64,000 nucleotides of DNA from Agromyces humatus (GTDB lineage: Bacteria; Actinomycetota; Actinomycetes; Actinomycetales; Microbacteriaceae). The notes beneath the pieces were generated by a model. That model saw only the letters and a list, made by a program, of their open reading frames with translations, made no database searches and was not told the DNA's origin. Shown here one piece after another: positions 29,109-38,911 of this stretch. The first letter of the stretch is position 1, and each line of letters opens with the position of its first letter. The position numbers and the translations under genes are program-made. The stretch covers positions 434,001 through 498,000 of the forward strand of contig NZ_JAJQPD010000001.1 of the NCBI RefSeq assembly GCF_021228295.1. The letters run 5' to 3'.

Positions 29109-30000
29109 TTGCGGAGCCTCCTCACGGCGATGCGACGCGCCCACACCCAGCCGACCGCGAACATCGCCACGAGGTAGGCGACGTGCACGACCGTGAGCCA
29201 GATCGGTTCGGGGTACCCGTAGGTGAACACCCGAGCGAGCTCGGTGCCGTGCCAGAGCGGGGAGATCCACCCGATCGGCTGCAGCCAGAGGGGGAGCACC
29301 GTGAGGGGGAAGAACGTGCCCGAGAACAGGGTCATCGGCAGCACCACGAAGCGCATGACCATGGCGAGCTGCCCGGTGTCTTCTTCGAGGGTCGACGTGT
29401 AGGCCATCAGCACGGCACCGAACGCGAGCCCGGTGAGCACCGCGACCGCGACTGCCAGGAATCCGGTGGCCGAGGGCACGGCCCCGAAGACGAGCATGAG
29501 TGCGAAGAACAGCACCGTGTTGACGAGCATGCGCACGGCCACCGACAGGACGACGCCATCGGCGATCTGCTGCGGTCGGATCGGCGCGGCGTGCATGCCC
29601 GAGAAGGTCGGGTTCCACTTGTATCCGAGCATGATCGGGTAGGTGAACTCCTCGCTCGCGACGGTGATCGCGGCGCTCGCGAGGAGTGCCGGCGCCACGA
29701 ACACGAGATAGCTCACGCCGTCGACGGACTCGGCGCCGACACTGCCGTCGACGATCGTCGCGAGCCCGACGCCGAGCGCGTAGAGGTAGAGCAGCGGGCT
29801 GCCGATTCCGGCGACGACGACGGTGCCGGTGTAGCTGCGCATGACGCGGAACCGGTGCTCGGCCACGTACCAGGCACCCCAACGGCGCGGGTTGCGGCCG
29901 GCGGCGAGCGCCGCTCGGGTGACAGCCGGCGCGGCATCCGTCGCCGAAGGGTCTCGATGCGCGTCGCCTTCGGCGGCGCTGCCCGACCGACGAACCTCGC

Positions 30001-30004
<4 letters not shown>
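29105..30004 (-). CDS. ABC-2 type exporter permease (DrrB/NodJ-like)
   Basis: A 299-residue paralogue of the next gene, with six membrane helices and the matching motif LPMTLFSGTFFPLTVLPLWLQ. The hydrophilic N-terminus includes residues 6-19 translated from repeat unit B3 (RSGSAAEGDAHRD). It overlaps the ATPase gene by ATGA. The membrane pair with the ATPase resembles daunorubicin-type or Nod-factor-type exporters; neighbours do not point to a cargo. Confidence 0.85.
29949..29988. repeat. Single repeat unit, type B (B3), inside exporter permease N-terminus
   Basis: One ~40-nt unit from GGGTCTCGATGCGCG to GCTGCCCGACC, oriented so that its reverse complement is read in the gene. It resembles the unit at 16966-17005 closely (core GCCGCCGAAGGCGACGCG). 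Confidence 0.8.
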
Positions 30005-30933
<929 letters not shown>

Positions 30934-30993
30934 TCACGATAGTGCCGAGTACCGACATCCGTGCCCCTCGAGACCGTCGTCGTTGCCGCACCC

Positions 30994-31005
30994 TACGATG
31001 GCGAC
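30994..31005 (+). promoter_or_regulatory. Putative leaderless promoter of psuG
   Basis: TACGAT (30994-30999) lies 6 nt before the ATG at 31006, the geometry of an actinobacterial leaderless promoter. It favours ATG 31006 over the in-frame GTG at 30961. Confidence 0.5.
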
Positions 31006-31926
31006 ATGCAGCCCGAAGGTTCCTCCGCGATCCGCGTCGGCGACGAGGTGCGCGCCGCCATCGAAGCCGGCACTCCGGTGCTCGCGCTCGAGTCGACGAT
31101 CCTCAGCCACGGGCTCCCCCGCCCGCGCAATCTCGAGGTCGCGGCCGAGGCCGAGCAATCGGTGCGGGCGGCCGGTGTGGTGCCTGCGACCATCGGGGTC
31201 ATCGACGGCGTCGCGGTCGTCGGGCTGGCGGCGACCGAGATCGAGCGACTGTGCACACGCGACGGCGTGGTGAAGGTCAGCGTGCGCGACCTGCCGATCG
31301 CGCGCGCGAAGCGGCTCGACGGGGGCACGACCGTGGCGGCGACGGCATGGCTCGCGCACCGGGCCGGAATCGCGGTGATGTCGACCGGCGGTCTCGGCGG
31401 CGTGCACCGGGGGGCGAGCGAGACCTTCGACGAGTCGGCCGACCTCACGACGCTCGCCCAGACCCCGATCACCCTCGTGAGTGCGGGCGTGAAGTCGATC
31501 CTCGACATCGGCGCAACGCTCGAACGCCTCGAGACCCTCAACGTCCCGGTGGTCGGCTACCGCACGAACGACTATCCCGGGTTCTACGTCGCCGACTCGG
31601 GCTTCGCGCTCGGCTACCGCGTCGACACGGCGGCCGAGGCCGCGGCGCTCGCGCGGGCGCGCGACGAACTCGGCCTGTCGGGCGCGGTGCTCGTCGCGAA
31701 TCCGATCGACGAGGCGAGCCAGCTCGACCCCGAGTTCCACGACCGGGTGCTCGCCGAGGCCCTGGCCGCGGCATCCGCTGCCGGCATCACCGGGCACGAC
31801 ACGACGCCGTTCCTGCTCGACCACATGCAACGCGCCACCGGCGGGCGCAGCCTCGACGTGAATCTCGACGTCTACCGGGGCAACGTGGCGCTCGGCGCCG
31901 AGATCGCTCGTGCACTCGCGGGCTGA
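31006..31926 (+). CDS. psuG: Pseudouridine-5'-phosphate glycosidase
   Basis: A 306-residue enzyme that splits pseudouridine 5'-phosphate into uracil and ribose 5-phosphate. Family blocks are PVLALESTILSHGLPRPRNLEVA (start), DGGTTVAATAWLA, STGGLGGVHRGASETFDESADL, VSAGVKSILDIGATLERLET and TPFLLDHM. Length is normal. It is followed by an overlapping PfkB-family kinase, the usual psuG-psuK pairing for pseudouridine salvage. Confidence 0.94.
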   Translation: MQPEGSSAIRVGDEVRAAIEAGTPVLALESTILSHGLPRPRNLEVAAEAEQSVRAAGVVPATIGVIDGVAVVGLAATEIERLCTRDGVVKVSVRDLPIARAKRLDGGTTVAATAWLAHRAGIAVMSTGGLGGVHRGASETFDESADLTTLAQTPITLVSAGVKSILDIGATLERLETLNVPVVGYRTNDYPGFYVADSGFALGYRVDTAAEAAALARARDELGLSGAVLVANPIDEASQLDPEFHDRVLAEALAAASAAGITGHDTTPFLLDHMQRATGGRSLDVNLDVYRGNVALGAEIARALAG

Positions 31927-32803
31927 GCCGCCGCCGGCGGGCGGCGTGCTCGCCGTCGCGGGCGACCTCGTCGAAGACATCGTCGTGTGGGCCGACGAAC
32001 CCCGGCGCGCCGCCACCGACACGGCCGCCCGCGTGTTCCGGGCCCGCGGCGGCAGTGCGGCGAACGTCGCGGCCCTGGCCGCGCAGCTCGTGCCGACGCG
32101 ATTCATCGGCCGGGTGGGCGCCGATGCCGCCGGGGCAGCGCTCGCCGTCGACCTCGCGTCGGCAGGGGTCGACGTGCGGGTGCAGCGCAGCGGACGCACG
32201 GGCACGGTCGTGCTGCTCGTCGACGCCGAGGGCGAGCGCGCCATGTTCCCCGATCGCGGGGCGTCGGCCGAGCTCGCGGATGTCGAGCCCGCGTGGATCG
32301 ACGGCGTCGCCTGGCTGCATGTGCCTGCGTACGGCCTCGAGCGCGAGCCGATGCGCGCCGAGCTGGGCCGGCTCGCCGTGCTCGCTCGTGCTGTCGGCGC
32401 CCGCGTGTCGGTCGACGCCTCGTCGACGGGCCTGCTCGCAGCCCTCGGCGTCGATCATGCGCTCGAGCTCATCCAGGAGATCGGCCCCGACGTGCTGTTC
32501 GCCAACGAAGACGAGGCGGCGCTGCTGGGCCTCGCGGGCGGCGGCGCGGTCGCGGCATCCGTGGCGCCCACCGTGGTCATCAAGCACGGGCCATTGCCGA
32601 CCGACGTGGTCGAACGGGGACAGCTGGCCGCGCGCATCGACGTCGTGCCCGTCGAGGGGATCCGCGACCTGACGGGGGCCGGCGATGCGTTCGCCGCCGG
32701 CTTCATCGCGGCGACCCTGCACGGGGCCGATGCCGCGGCCGCGTGCCGCGCGGGCCACGAGCGTGCGGCAGCCGTGCTGACCAACCCCGGCGCGCACGCC
32801 TGA
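31910..32803 (+). CDS. psuK: PfkB-family carbohydrate kinase, probable pseudouridine kinase
   Basis: A 297-residue ribokinase-family protein: GGSAANVAALAAQL near residue 47 (substrate site), FANEDEAALLGL, and the ATP/anion-hole motif DLTGAGDAFAAGFIAATL near residue 255 with the catalytic Asp. The GTG at 31910 overlaps the end of psuG by 17 nt; a later GTG near 31945 is possible. Context makes pseudouridine the likely substrate, since the kinase has to act before PsuG. Confidence 0.8.
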   Translation: MHSRAEPPPAGGVLAVAGDLVEDIVVWADEPRRAATDTAARVFRARGGSAANVAALAAQLVPTRFIGRVGADAAGAALAVDLASAGVDVRVQRSGRTGTVVLLVDAEGERAMFPDRGASAELADVEPAWIDGVAWLHVPAYGLEREPMRAELGRLAVLARAVGARVSVDASSTGLLAALGVDHALELIQEIGPDVLFANEDEAALLGLAGGGAVAASVAPTVVIKHGPLPTDVVERGQLAARIDVVPVEGIRDLTGAGDAFAAGFIAATLHGADAAAACRAGHERAAAVLTNPGAHA

Positions 32804-32896
32804 AGTACCGACGCAGGTAGGCCACGTAGGCTTCTCTGCGGTGATGAGACGGCGCGCGGATGGAGCATCCGCCCGCCGCGCACCGAGGAAGAGACG

Positions 32897-34831
32897 ATGA
32901 GCACCACTGAAACCGCGACCCGGCGATCGACGCGGGCCGACCGAACCAGCCGATCCACGCGCCCTGCGCGCAGATCGCCGTTCGCCCGGGGCGGCAGCGA
33001 GCCGACCGGACCGCGGGCGACGTTCCGGCAATTGCTGCCGTTCCTGTTCGAGCACCGCCCCGTGCTCATCTGGGTCGCGGTGCTGAGCGTCATCGGTGCG
33101 CTCACGAGCCTCGCCCAGCCGCTGCTCGTCGCGCAGGTGATCGACATCGTCGAGGCGGGCGAGACGCTCGGCTGGATCGTCTGGGGCCTCGTCGCCCTCG
33201 TCGTCGTGAGCGGCATCATCACGGGCTACCAGCACTACCTGCTGCAGCGCACCGGCGAGGGTGTGGTGCTCTCGAGCCGCAAGCGACTCATCGGCAAGCT
33301 GCTGCGCCTGCCGATCGCCGAGTTCGACACCCGCCGCACGGGCGACCTCGTCTCGCGCGTAGGCAGTGACACGACGATGCTGCGCGCGGTGCTCACCCAG
33401 GGCCTGGTCGAGGCCGTCGGCGGCGCCGTCACGTTCGTCGGGGCCCTCATCGCGATGCTCATCATCGACCCCGTGCTGCTCGGCCTCACGGTGCTCGTCG
33501 TCGTCATCGCCGTCACGACGGTGACCCTGCTCTCGCGCCGCGTGCGCGAAGCGTCGCACGCCGCTCAGGAGAAGGTCGGCGACGTCGCTGCATCGGTCGA
33601 ACGGGCGATCAGCGCGGTACGCACCATCCGGGCATCGGGCGCGACCGAACGCGAGGTGCGCGACGTCGAAGTCGAGGCCGAGGGCGCCTGGACGATGGGG
33701 GTCAAGGTCGCGAAGATCTCGGCGCTCATCGTGCCCGTTGCCGGCATCGCCATGCAGGTGTCGTTCCTCGTGGTGCTCGGGGTCGGCGGGTTCCGCGTGG
33801 CGTCTGGGGCGATCACGGTGTCGAACCTCGTCGCGTTCATCCTGTTCCTGTTCATGATGATCCTCCCCCTCGGCCAGGCGTTCGGGGCGATCACCTCGGT
33901 GAACCTGGCGCTCGGCGCCCTCGGCCGCATCCAGGAGATCCTCGACCTGCCCGATGAAGACGCGCACGACCGCGAACTCGCCCCGCTCGCCCTCATGGTC
34001 GGCCATGCGAACGAGGGGGTGCTGCCCGACGCCCCCGCGATCGAGTTCGACGGCGTGCACTTCGCGTACGCCGTCACCCGGCAGGACCCGGCCGACCCCG
34101 CGAACGAGTCGCCCGATGAGCACCTCCCCGAGCCCTCGGTCACCGACCGGCAGCCCGTGCTGCGCGGAGTGTCGTTCCAGGTGCCGCGCGGGCAGCGCAT
34201 CGCCCTCGTCGGCCCCTCGGGCGCCGGCAAATCGACGATGCTCGCGCTCATCGAGCGGTTCTACGACCCGTCGGTCGGCGTCGTGCGCATGGGCGGACTC
34301 GACCTGCGGTCGATCGATCGCGCCCAGCTGCGTGCGCAGATCGGCTACGTCGAGCAGGATGCCCCGGTGCTGGCCGGTTCGCTGCGCGACAACCTCAAGC
34401 TCGGCACGCCCGATGCGACCGACGCCGAGTGCGAGCACGTGCTGCGCGCGGTGAACCTCGGCTCGGTGCTCGACCGCGACCCGGCCGGGCTCGATGCGGC
34501 GGTCGGCGAAGACGGCATCATGCTCTCGGGCGGCGAGCGCCAGCGCCTCGCGATCGCACGGGCGCTGCTCGCCGCTCCCCCGATCCTGCTGCTCGACGAG
34601 TCGACGTCATCGCTCGACGGCGTCAACGAACGCATGATGCGCGAGGCGATCGATGCCGTGGCGGCCGGCCGCACGCTCATCGTCATCGCCCACCGGCTGT
34701 CGACGGTGATCGACTCCGACCGCATCGTCGTGGTCGATGAGGGGCGCGTCATCGGCGAGGGCACCCACGCCGAGCTCGTCGCCGCCGTGCCGCTCTACCG
34801 CGAGCTCGCCGCGCACCAGTTGCTGGTCTGA
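32897..34831 (+). CDS. ABC exporter half-transporter (fused TMD-NBD)
   Basis: A 644-residue protein with a basic N-terminus, a type-1 exporter membrane domain (residues ~55-330, six helices) and a nucleotide-binding domain with Walker A LVGPSGAGKSTMLALIE, Q-loop GYVEQDAPVLAG, signature MLSGGERQRLAIARAL, Walker B ILLLDESTSSLD and switch VIAHRLSTV. An acidic insert of about 25 residues (DPADPANESPDEHLPEPS) splits the first beta-strands of the NBD. RBS GAGGAAGAG. It would act as a homodimer; cargo (lipid, drug or peptide) is unknown. Confidence 0.88.
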   Translation: MSTTETATRRSTRADRTSRSTRPARRSPFARGGSEPTGPRATFRQLLPFLFEHRPVLIWVAVLSVIGALTSLAQPLLVAQVIDIVEAGETLGWIVWGLVALVVVSGIITGYQHYLLQRTGEGVVLSSRKRLIGKLLRLPIAEFDTRRTGDLVSRVGSDTTMLRAVLTQGLVEAVGGAVTFVGALIAMLIIDPVLLGLTVLVVVIAVTTVTLLSRRVREASHAAQEKVGDVAASVERAISAVRTIRASGATEREVRDVEVEAEGAWTMGVKVAKISALIVPVAGIAMQVSFLVVLGVGGFRVASGAITVSNLVAFILFLFMMILPLGQAFGAITSVNLALGALGRIQEILDLPDEDAHDRELAPLALMVGHANEGVLPDAPAIEFDGVHFAYAVTRQDPADPANESPDEHLPEPSVTDRQPVLRGVSFQVPRGQRIALVGPSGAGKSTMLALIERFYDPSVGVVRMGGLDLRSIDRAQLRAQIGYVEQDAPVLAGSLRDNLKLGTPDATDAECEHVLRAVNLGSVLDRDPAGLDAAVGEDGIMLSGGERQRLAIARALLAAPPILLLDESTSSLDGVNERMMREAIDAVAAGRTLIVIAHRLSTVIDSDRIVVVDEGRVIGEGTHAELVAAVPLYRELAAHQLLV

Positions 34832-34836
34832 CCGCG

Positions 34837-34854
34837 GCCGGCGCGCGGGCCGGC
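34837..34854 (+). terminator. GC hairpin after the ABC exporter gene
   Basis: GCCGGC arms around a 6-nt loop, 6 nt after the stop codon. Short but GC-only; no U-tract. Confidence 0.35.
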
Positions 34855-34914
34855 TCAGGGACATCCCGAACAAACCTCAGTGCCTGCTCGGATGGTTCGA
34901 CGGCGGTCGGTTCG

Positions 34915-34972
34915 TAGCGTGGGGGAATCGCATCCCGTTCTCGGATGTCACGAGCCATTCCCCCACGGAGGA
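34915..34972 (+). promoter_or_regulatory. Leader hairpin and promoter of the 277-residue unknown
   Basis: TAGCGT (34915-34920) may be a -10 box. GTGGGGGAAT (34919-34928) and ATTCCCCCAC (34957-34966) are perfect 10-bp inverted arms that end just before the ribosome site GGAGG (34968-34972), so a hairpin could limit access to it if the transcript starts upstream of the left arm. Confidence 0.35.
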
Positions 34973-34977
34973 CCATC

Positions 34978-35811
34978 ATGACGATCGCCACTGTCTCGAA
35001 CGCCCGCGAGATCTCGCGTCTCGACGAACTTCCCGTCGACCTCATCGACGACCTGCCGAACGCGGAGGACGGTGCCGGGGCCACCCCGAGCTCACCGCGG
35101 AACGGGCTCGGCAACTCGTTCGACCGCATCCAGGCCGGCATCCAGGGCTGGCTGCGCCATTGGGAGCCGCAGCGGCTGCCCGCGTTCACCGCCGTACGCG
35201 ACGAGATGCCCGAAAGCGATCGCGGACGCAGCGCCCTGCGTGCCGCACCGACACAGCCCGACGGCGCGGTGCGCATCACCGCCGCGCTGTACGACCCGCC
35301 CAACCGCGAGGGCGCGCCCCTCAGCTGGTCGCGCAACTGGGCGAGCGTCGCAGTGCTGCCGGCAGCGCGCGATGCCGGCCGTCTCTACTACCGCTTCCGC
35401 GTGTCGAGCCGCCTCGTGCTCGACGGGCAGGCGTCGCTCAGCCTCGCGTCGACGAGCGTGAACTTCGGCATCGTCCCCGATGCGGCGAAGGCCAGCCCGT
35501 TCGAGACCCCGGGGTTCGCGACGCCGATCATCCGCCCGCTCGTCGGCGTGCAGTGCCGCGAGGACCAGGACGCGTCGGCGTCGCAGGTGTTCGAGGGATC
35601 CATCGCCGTGCGCCAGGGCGACACTCCGGCAATGGCGTTCGTGATCGGCACCGACCTGCTGTTCCAGCAGGGCTGGGTGCGCGTGCACGAAGGATCGAGC
35701 ACGTGGATCGGCACTCCCGAGCCGGGCGCGAGCGGCACGATCGAGTTCCGCTACGCACCCGCCGCGATGCTGCGCGTGCTCGGCCGACTCGACGAGCCAC
35801 ACGGCGACTGA
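34978..35811 (+). CDS. Hypothetical protein of unknown function
   Basis: A 277-residue soluble protein that I do not recognise. There is no signal peptide or membrane helix. The N-terminal 70 residues are acidic and partly disordered; from about residue 90 it is rich in beta-strand patterns (AVRITAALYDPPNREGAPLSW, LYYRFRVSSRLVLDG, SGTIEFRYAPAAMLRVLG), suggesting a beta-sandwich. Strong Shine-Dalgarno GGAGG 5 nt before ATG 34978. It stands alone between an ABC exporter and a 2H phosphoesterase gene, and codon use is like its neighbours. Confidence 0.6.
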   Translation: MTIATVSNAREISRLDELPVDLIDDLPNAEDGAGATPSSPRNGLGNSFDRIQAGIQGWLRHWEPQRLPAFTAVRDEMPESDRGRSALRAAPTQPDGAVRITAALYDPPNREGAPLSWSRNWASVAVLPAARDAGRLYYRFRVSSRLVLDGQASLSLASTSVNFGIVPDAAKASPFETPGFATPIIRPLVGVQCREDQDASASQVFEGSIAVRQGDTPAMAFVIGTDLLFQQGWVRVHEGSSTWIGTPEPGASGTIEFRYAPAAMLRVLGRLDEPHGD

Positions 35812-35850
35812 CGCGGTTCGGCAATCCGTTTCGACGCAGCGCGCCCCGGC

Positions 35851-35862
35851 TAGACTCGCCGG
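35851..35862 (+). promoter_or_regulatory. Putative leaderless promoter of the 2H-phosphoesterase gene
   Basis: TAGACT (35851-35856) precedes the ATG at 35863 by 6 nt. No Shine-Dalgarno is present. Confidence 0.5.
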
Positions 35863-36363
35863 ATGGCGCGCTTCGTCATCGTGCTCCCACTGATGCCGCT
35901 CGCCGCGGGCGACGAGTTCACGGTGTCGAACTGGCCGCTGCACGTCACGCTCGTCGAGCCGTTCGCGACGGAGCATCCTGCCGGCCTCGTCGCCGACGCG
36001 GTGCGTGCGGCCACCACCGGCACCGCCGTGGTGCGAGCCGCCGCCGGCGAGGATGCGATGTTCGGGCGTCGCCGCGACGTGCCGGTCACGCTCGTGCGCG
36101 ACGGCGGTGAGCTCGCCGCGCTCCGGCGGCGAACGCTCGACGCCCTGCACCGTGCGGGCATCGACACGGGCCGTCTCCGAGCCGACTTCCGCCCGCACGT
36201 CACCCGCAAGCACCACGGCCGCCTGCACCCCGGCGACCGTGTCACGCTCGACACGGTCGCGGTGATCGACATGCGACCGCCCGAAGGGTCGCACCACCGG
36301 CGGGTCCTCGACGCGTGGCGACTCGATGCGGCATCCGACCCGGCATCGGCGCCGCAGCGCTGA
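35863..36363 (+). CDS. 2H phosphoesterase / 2'-5' RNA ligase-like protein
   Basis: A 166-residue protein with the two HxT motifs of the 2H superfamily: PLHVTLVEPF near residue 26 and RPHVTRKHH near residue 112, each set in a beta-strand as in LigT/ThpR-like enzymes. Members hydrolyse 2'-3' cyclic phosphates on RNA ends or nucleotides. The spacing of the two motifs is somewhat shorter than in LigT, so the precise reaction is open. It ends 8 nt from a convergent membrane-protein gene. Confidence 0.72.
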   Translation: MARFVIVLPLMPLAAGDEFTVSNWPLHVTLVEPFATEHPAGLVADAVRAATTGTAVVRAAAGEDAMFGRRRDVPVTLVRDGGELAALRRRTLDALHRAGIDTGRLRADFRPHVTRKHHGRLHPGDRVTLDTVAVIDMRPPEGSHHRRVLDAWRLDAASDPASAPQR

Positions 36364-36371
36364 CGTCGCCG

Positions 36372-36770
36372 TCAGCGGGCGGTCGACCGCCCGACGGCCG
36401 CGTCGGCATCGGCCGCGTCAGCATCGGCCGCGGCCCCGCGTTTCTGCCACGGCCACCGGCCCGAGACCTCGAGCTCGAGCGACCAGCTCAGGAACGTTCG
36501 GATCAGCACGATGATCGCGAGCACGACCACCGAATCGAACGTCGGCGTCACGGCGACCGTCTTGATGATGTCGGCGGCGACGAGCAGTTCGAGTCCGAGC
36601 AGGATGGCCCGGCCGAGCACGCGCCGGAACCTGGTGTAGACCGGACTGCGCCGACGCAGTCCACGCAGCGCGGCATCGACGATCGCGTAGAGCACGCCGA
36701 CGACGATCGCGATGACGCCCAGGATGTCGATGACCTCGCCGACCATCGCGATCACGCTGCCGAACTCCAT
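36372..36770 (-). CDS. DUF1622-like membrane protein
   Basis: A 132-residue protein with three hydrophobic segments: MVGEVIDILGVIAIVVGVLY (residues 9-28), LGRAILLGLELLVAADIIKT and VVVLAIIVLIRTFLSWSLELE. The GLELLVAADIIKTV stretch is typical of DUF1622. The C-terminus is an Ala/Asp-rich tail with repeated ADAD units. Function unknown. AGGGGG lies before ATG 36770. Confidence 0.72.
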   Translation of the reverse strand: MEFGSVIAMVGEVIDILGVIAIVVGVLYAIVDAALRGLRRRSPVYTRFRRVLGRAILLGLELLVAADIIKTVAVTPTFDSVVVLAIIVLIRTFLSWSLELEVSGRWPWQKRGAAADADAADADAAVGRSTAR

Positions 36771-36850
36771 CGCGCACCCCCTGCGGCACACGCTAGCCCC
36801 GGCGGTGGCGGACGGCGGTGCGACGTGCCGCAGACGCCCGGCTCATGGAT

Positions 36851-36918
36851 CCGCACACGCAGCAAGGACCGGGGCGCGCCTTCCCATGCGCGGCCCCGGT
36901 CCTGGTCTGTGCGTGCGG
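36851..36918 (-). terminator. pckG transcription terminator
   Basis: A long stem: CCGCA...GC pairs with GC...TGCGG outside, and GGACCGGGGCGCGC pairs with GCGCGGCCCCGGTCC (one bulge) inside. It starts 7 nt after the pckG stop codon. Confidence 0.7.
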
Positions 36919-36924
36919 TACGCC

Positions 36925-38781
36925 CTACGAGTGCTGCAGGTGGTAGCGCAGGCTTGCGAGCTCGGCCTTCAGTGCGGCGGGCACACGGTCGCCGAACTGG
37001 GCGAAGTACTCCTCGGTGAGATCGCACTCGGCGAGCCACGAGTCGCGATCGACGTCGAACAGCTGCGTCAACGCGTCATCCGTGATCTCGAGCCCGTCGA
37101 GGTCGAGCGACTCGGCCGCCGGCAGCAGGCCGATCGGGGTGTCGACGGTGTCGGCGCCGCCCTCGACGCGGCCGACGATCCACTCGAGCACACGCGAGTT
37201 CTCGCCGAATCCGGGCCAGAGGAACGAGCCGTCGGCGCCCTTGCGGAACCAGTTGACCTGGAAGATCTTGGGCGCGTTCTCGCCGAGCACGCGGCCCATC
37301 TTCACCCAGTGGCCCCAGTAGTCGGCCATGTTGTACCCGCAGAACGGCAGCATCGCGAAGGGGTCGCGGCGCAGCTCGCCGACGGTGCCCTCGGCCGCGG
37401 CCGTCTTCTCGGACGAGATCGTCGCGCCCATGAACACGCCGTGCTTCCAGCTGCGCGCCTCGGCGACGAGCGGCACGTTGGTCGCGCGTCGGCCACCGAA
37501 CAGGATCGCGTCGATCGGCACGCCGTCGTGCGCGTCCCAGTCGTCGGAGATCTGCGGGCACTGCGCGGCTGCGACCGTGAACCGCGAGTTGGGGTGCGCG
37601 GCGGGCCGACCGGAATCGGGCGTCCACGGCTTGCCCTCCCAGTCGGTGAGGTTCGGGGGCACGGTGTCGGTGAGGCCCTCCCACCAGACGTCTCCGTCGG
37701 GGCGCAGCGCGACGTTCGTGAAGATCGTGTTGCCCCAGAGCGTCTGCACGGCGGTGGGGTTGGTCGTCTCACCCGTACCCGGGGCGACCCCGAAGAAGCC
37801 GGCCTCGGGGTTGATCGCGTAGAGCCGGCCGTCGGCGCCGGGGCGCATCCAGGCGATGTCGTCGCCGATGGTCTCGACCTTCCAGCCGGGGATCGTCGGG
37901 CGAAGCATCGCGAGGTTGGTCTTGCCGCACGCCGACGGGAACGCCGCCGCCACGTGGTAGGACTTGCCCCCGGGCGACGTGATCTTGATGAGCAGCATGT
38001 GCTCGGCGAGCCAGCCCTCGTCGCGGGCCATCACGCTCGCGATGCGCAGGGCGAAGCACTTCTTGGCGAGCAGCGCGTTGCCGCCGTAGCCCGAGCCGTA
38101 CGACCAGATCTCGCGGGAGTCGGGGAACTGCACGATGTACTTCGTGTCATTGCTGGGCCACTCGACCTCGGCGCGGCGGTGGCCGACGCCGTCGACGAGC
38201 GGGTAGCCCACCGAGTGCAGCGTGCGCACCCACGGCTCGCCGGCCTCGATGAGGCGGTAGACCGCGTCGCCCATGCGGGTCATGATGCCCATCGACAGCA
38301 CGACGTAGGGCGAGTCGGTGATCTCGACGCCGAGCTGCGAGATCGGGCCGCCGAGCGGGCCCATCGAGAACGGCACGACGTACATCGTGCGGCCCTTCAT
38401 CGAGCCGTCGAACACGTGCTTGAGTTCCTCGCGCATCTCGCGGGGGTCACGCCAGTTGTTCGTGGGGCCGGCGTCCTCTTCGTAGGTCGAGCAGATGAAC
38501 GTGCGGTCCTCGACGCGCGCGACATCGCGGGGATCGGTGCGTGCGAGGTAGCTGTTGGGGCGCCACTCGGGGTTGAGCTTGATGAGCTTGCCCTCGGCGA
38601 CGAGCTGCTTGGTCAGCAGGTCGGCCTCGTGCTTCGAGCCGTCGCACCAGACGATCTCGTCGGGCTTGGTGAGGCCCGCGATCTCATCGACCCAGGCGCG
38701 AAGGGCCTGGTCGGTGGTGCCACGCTCGCTGCGGGCGCGGTTGGATGCCTCGGTGCCGGGTGCGACGTCGGAGATGGTCAT
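36925..38781 (-). CDS. pckG: Phosphoenolpyruvate carboxykinase (GTP)
   Basis: A 618-residue GTP-dependent PEPCK that makes PEP from oxaloacetate in gluconeogenesis. It shows the P-loop [17 protein letters not shown], the metal/GTP block [24 protein letters not shown] and [10 protein letters not shown] with FMGATISSE. Length fits the GTP class. It diverges from a RamB-like regulator across 130 nt, suggesting control by acetate or carbon source. The downstream hairpin ends the unit. Confidence 0.97.
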   Translation of the reverse strand: MTISDVAPGTEASNRARSERGTTDQALRAWVDEIAGLTKPDEIVWCDGSKHEADLLTKQLVAEGKLIKLNPEWRPNSYLARTDPRDVARVEDRTFICSTYEEDAGPTNNWRDPREMREELKHVFDGSMKGRTMYVVPFSMGPLGGPISQLGVEITDSPYVVLSMGIMTRMGDAVYRLIEAGEPWVRTLHSVGYPLVDGVGHRRAEVEWPSNDTKYIVQFPDSREIWSYGSGYGGNALLAKKCFALRIASVMARDEGWLAEHMLLIKITSPGGKSYHVAAAFPSACGKTNLAMLRPTIPGWKVETIGDDIAWMRPGADGRLYAINPEAGFFGVAPGTGETTNPTAVQTLWGNTIFTNVALRPDGDVWWEGLTDTVPPNLTDWEGKPWTPDSGRPAAHPNSRFTVAAAQCPQISDDWDAHDGVPIDAILFGGRRATNVPLVAEARSWKHGVFMGATISSEKTAAAEGTVGELRRDPFAMLPFCGYNMADYWGHWVKMGRVLGENAPKIFQVNWFRKGADGSFLWPGFGENSRVLEWIVGRVEGGADTVDTPIGLLPAAESLDLDGLEITDDALTQLFDVDRDSWLAECDLTEEYFAQFGDRVPAALKAELASLRYHLQHS

Positions 38782-38877
38782 CGTTCGTGCCCTTCCTGGT
38801 GGGTTCCGGCGGTATCCGGAGAAGTTCGTGTTTCCAGAATGCGCCAGTTCGAGACATCCGATGCGGCGATTCGGGTG

Positions 38878-38911
38878 TTAAGAATCTGCAATCTTTCGAT
38901 ATCCTTAAGCG
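38878..38911. promoter_or_regulatory. Regulator promoter with overlapping dyad
   Basis: TATCCT (38900-38905) sits 6 nt before the regulator ATG, giving a leaderless promoter. A dyad with ends TTAAG (38878-38882) and CTTAA (38904-38908) spans it and contains TCTGCAATCTTTC, which resembles TTTGCAAA-like RamB boxes. This suggests autoregulation and perhaps control of pckG. Confidence 0.4.

Noticed and set aside
31787-34438. 883-codon minus-strand frame opposite the psuK and ABC exporter genes
   Set aside because: Two well-supported genes with clear motifs occupy the plus strand. The antisense product is low-complexity His/Arg/Asp-rich and has no recognisable domain.
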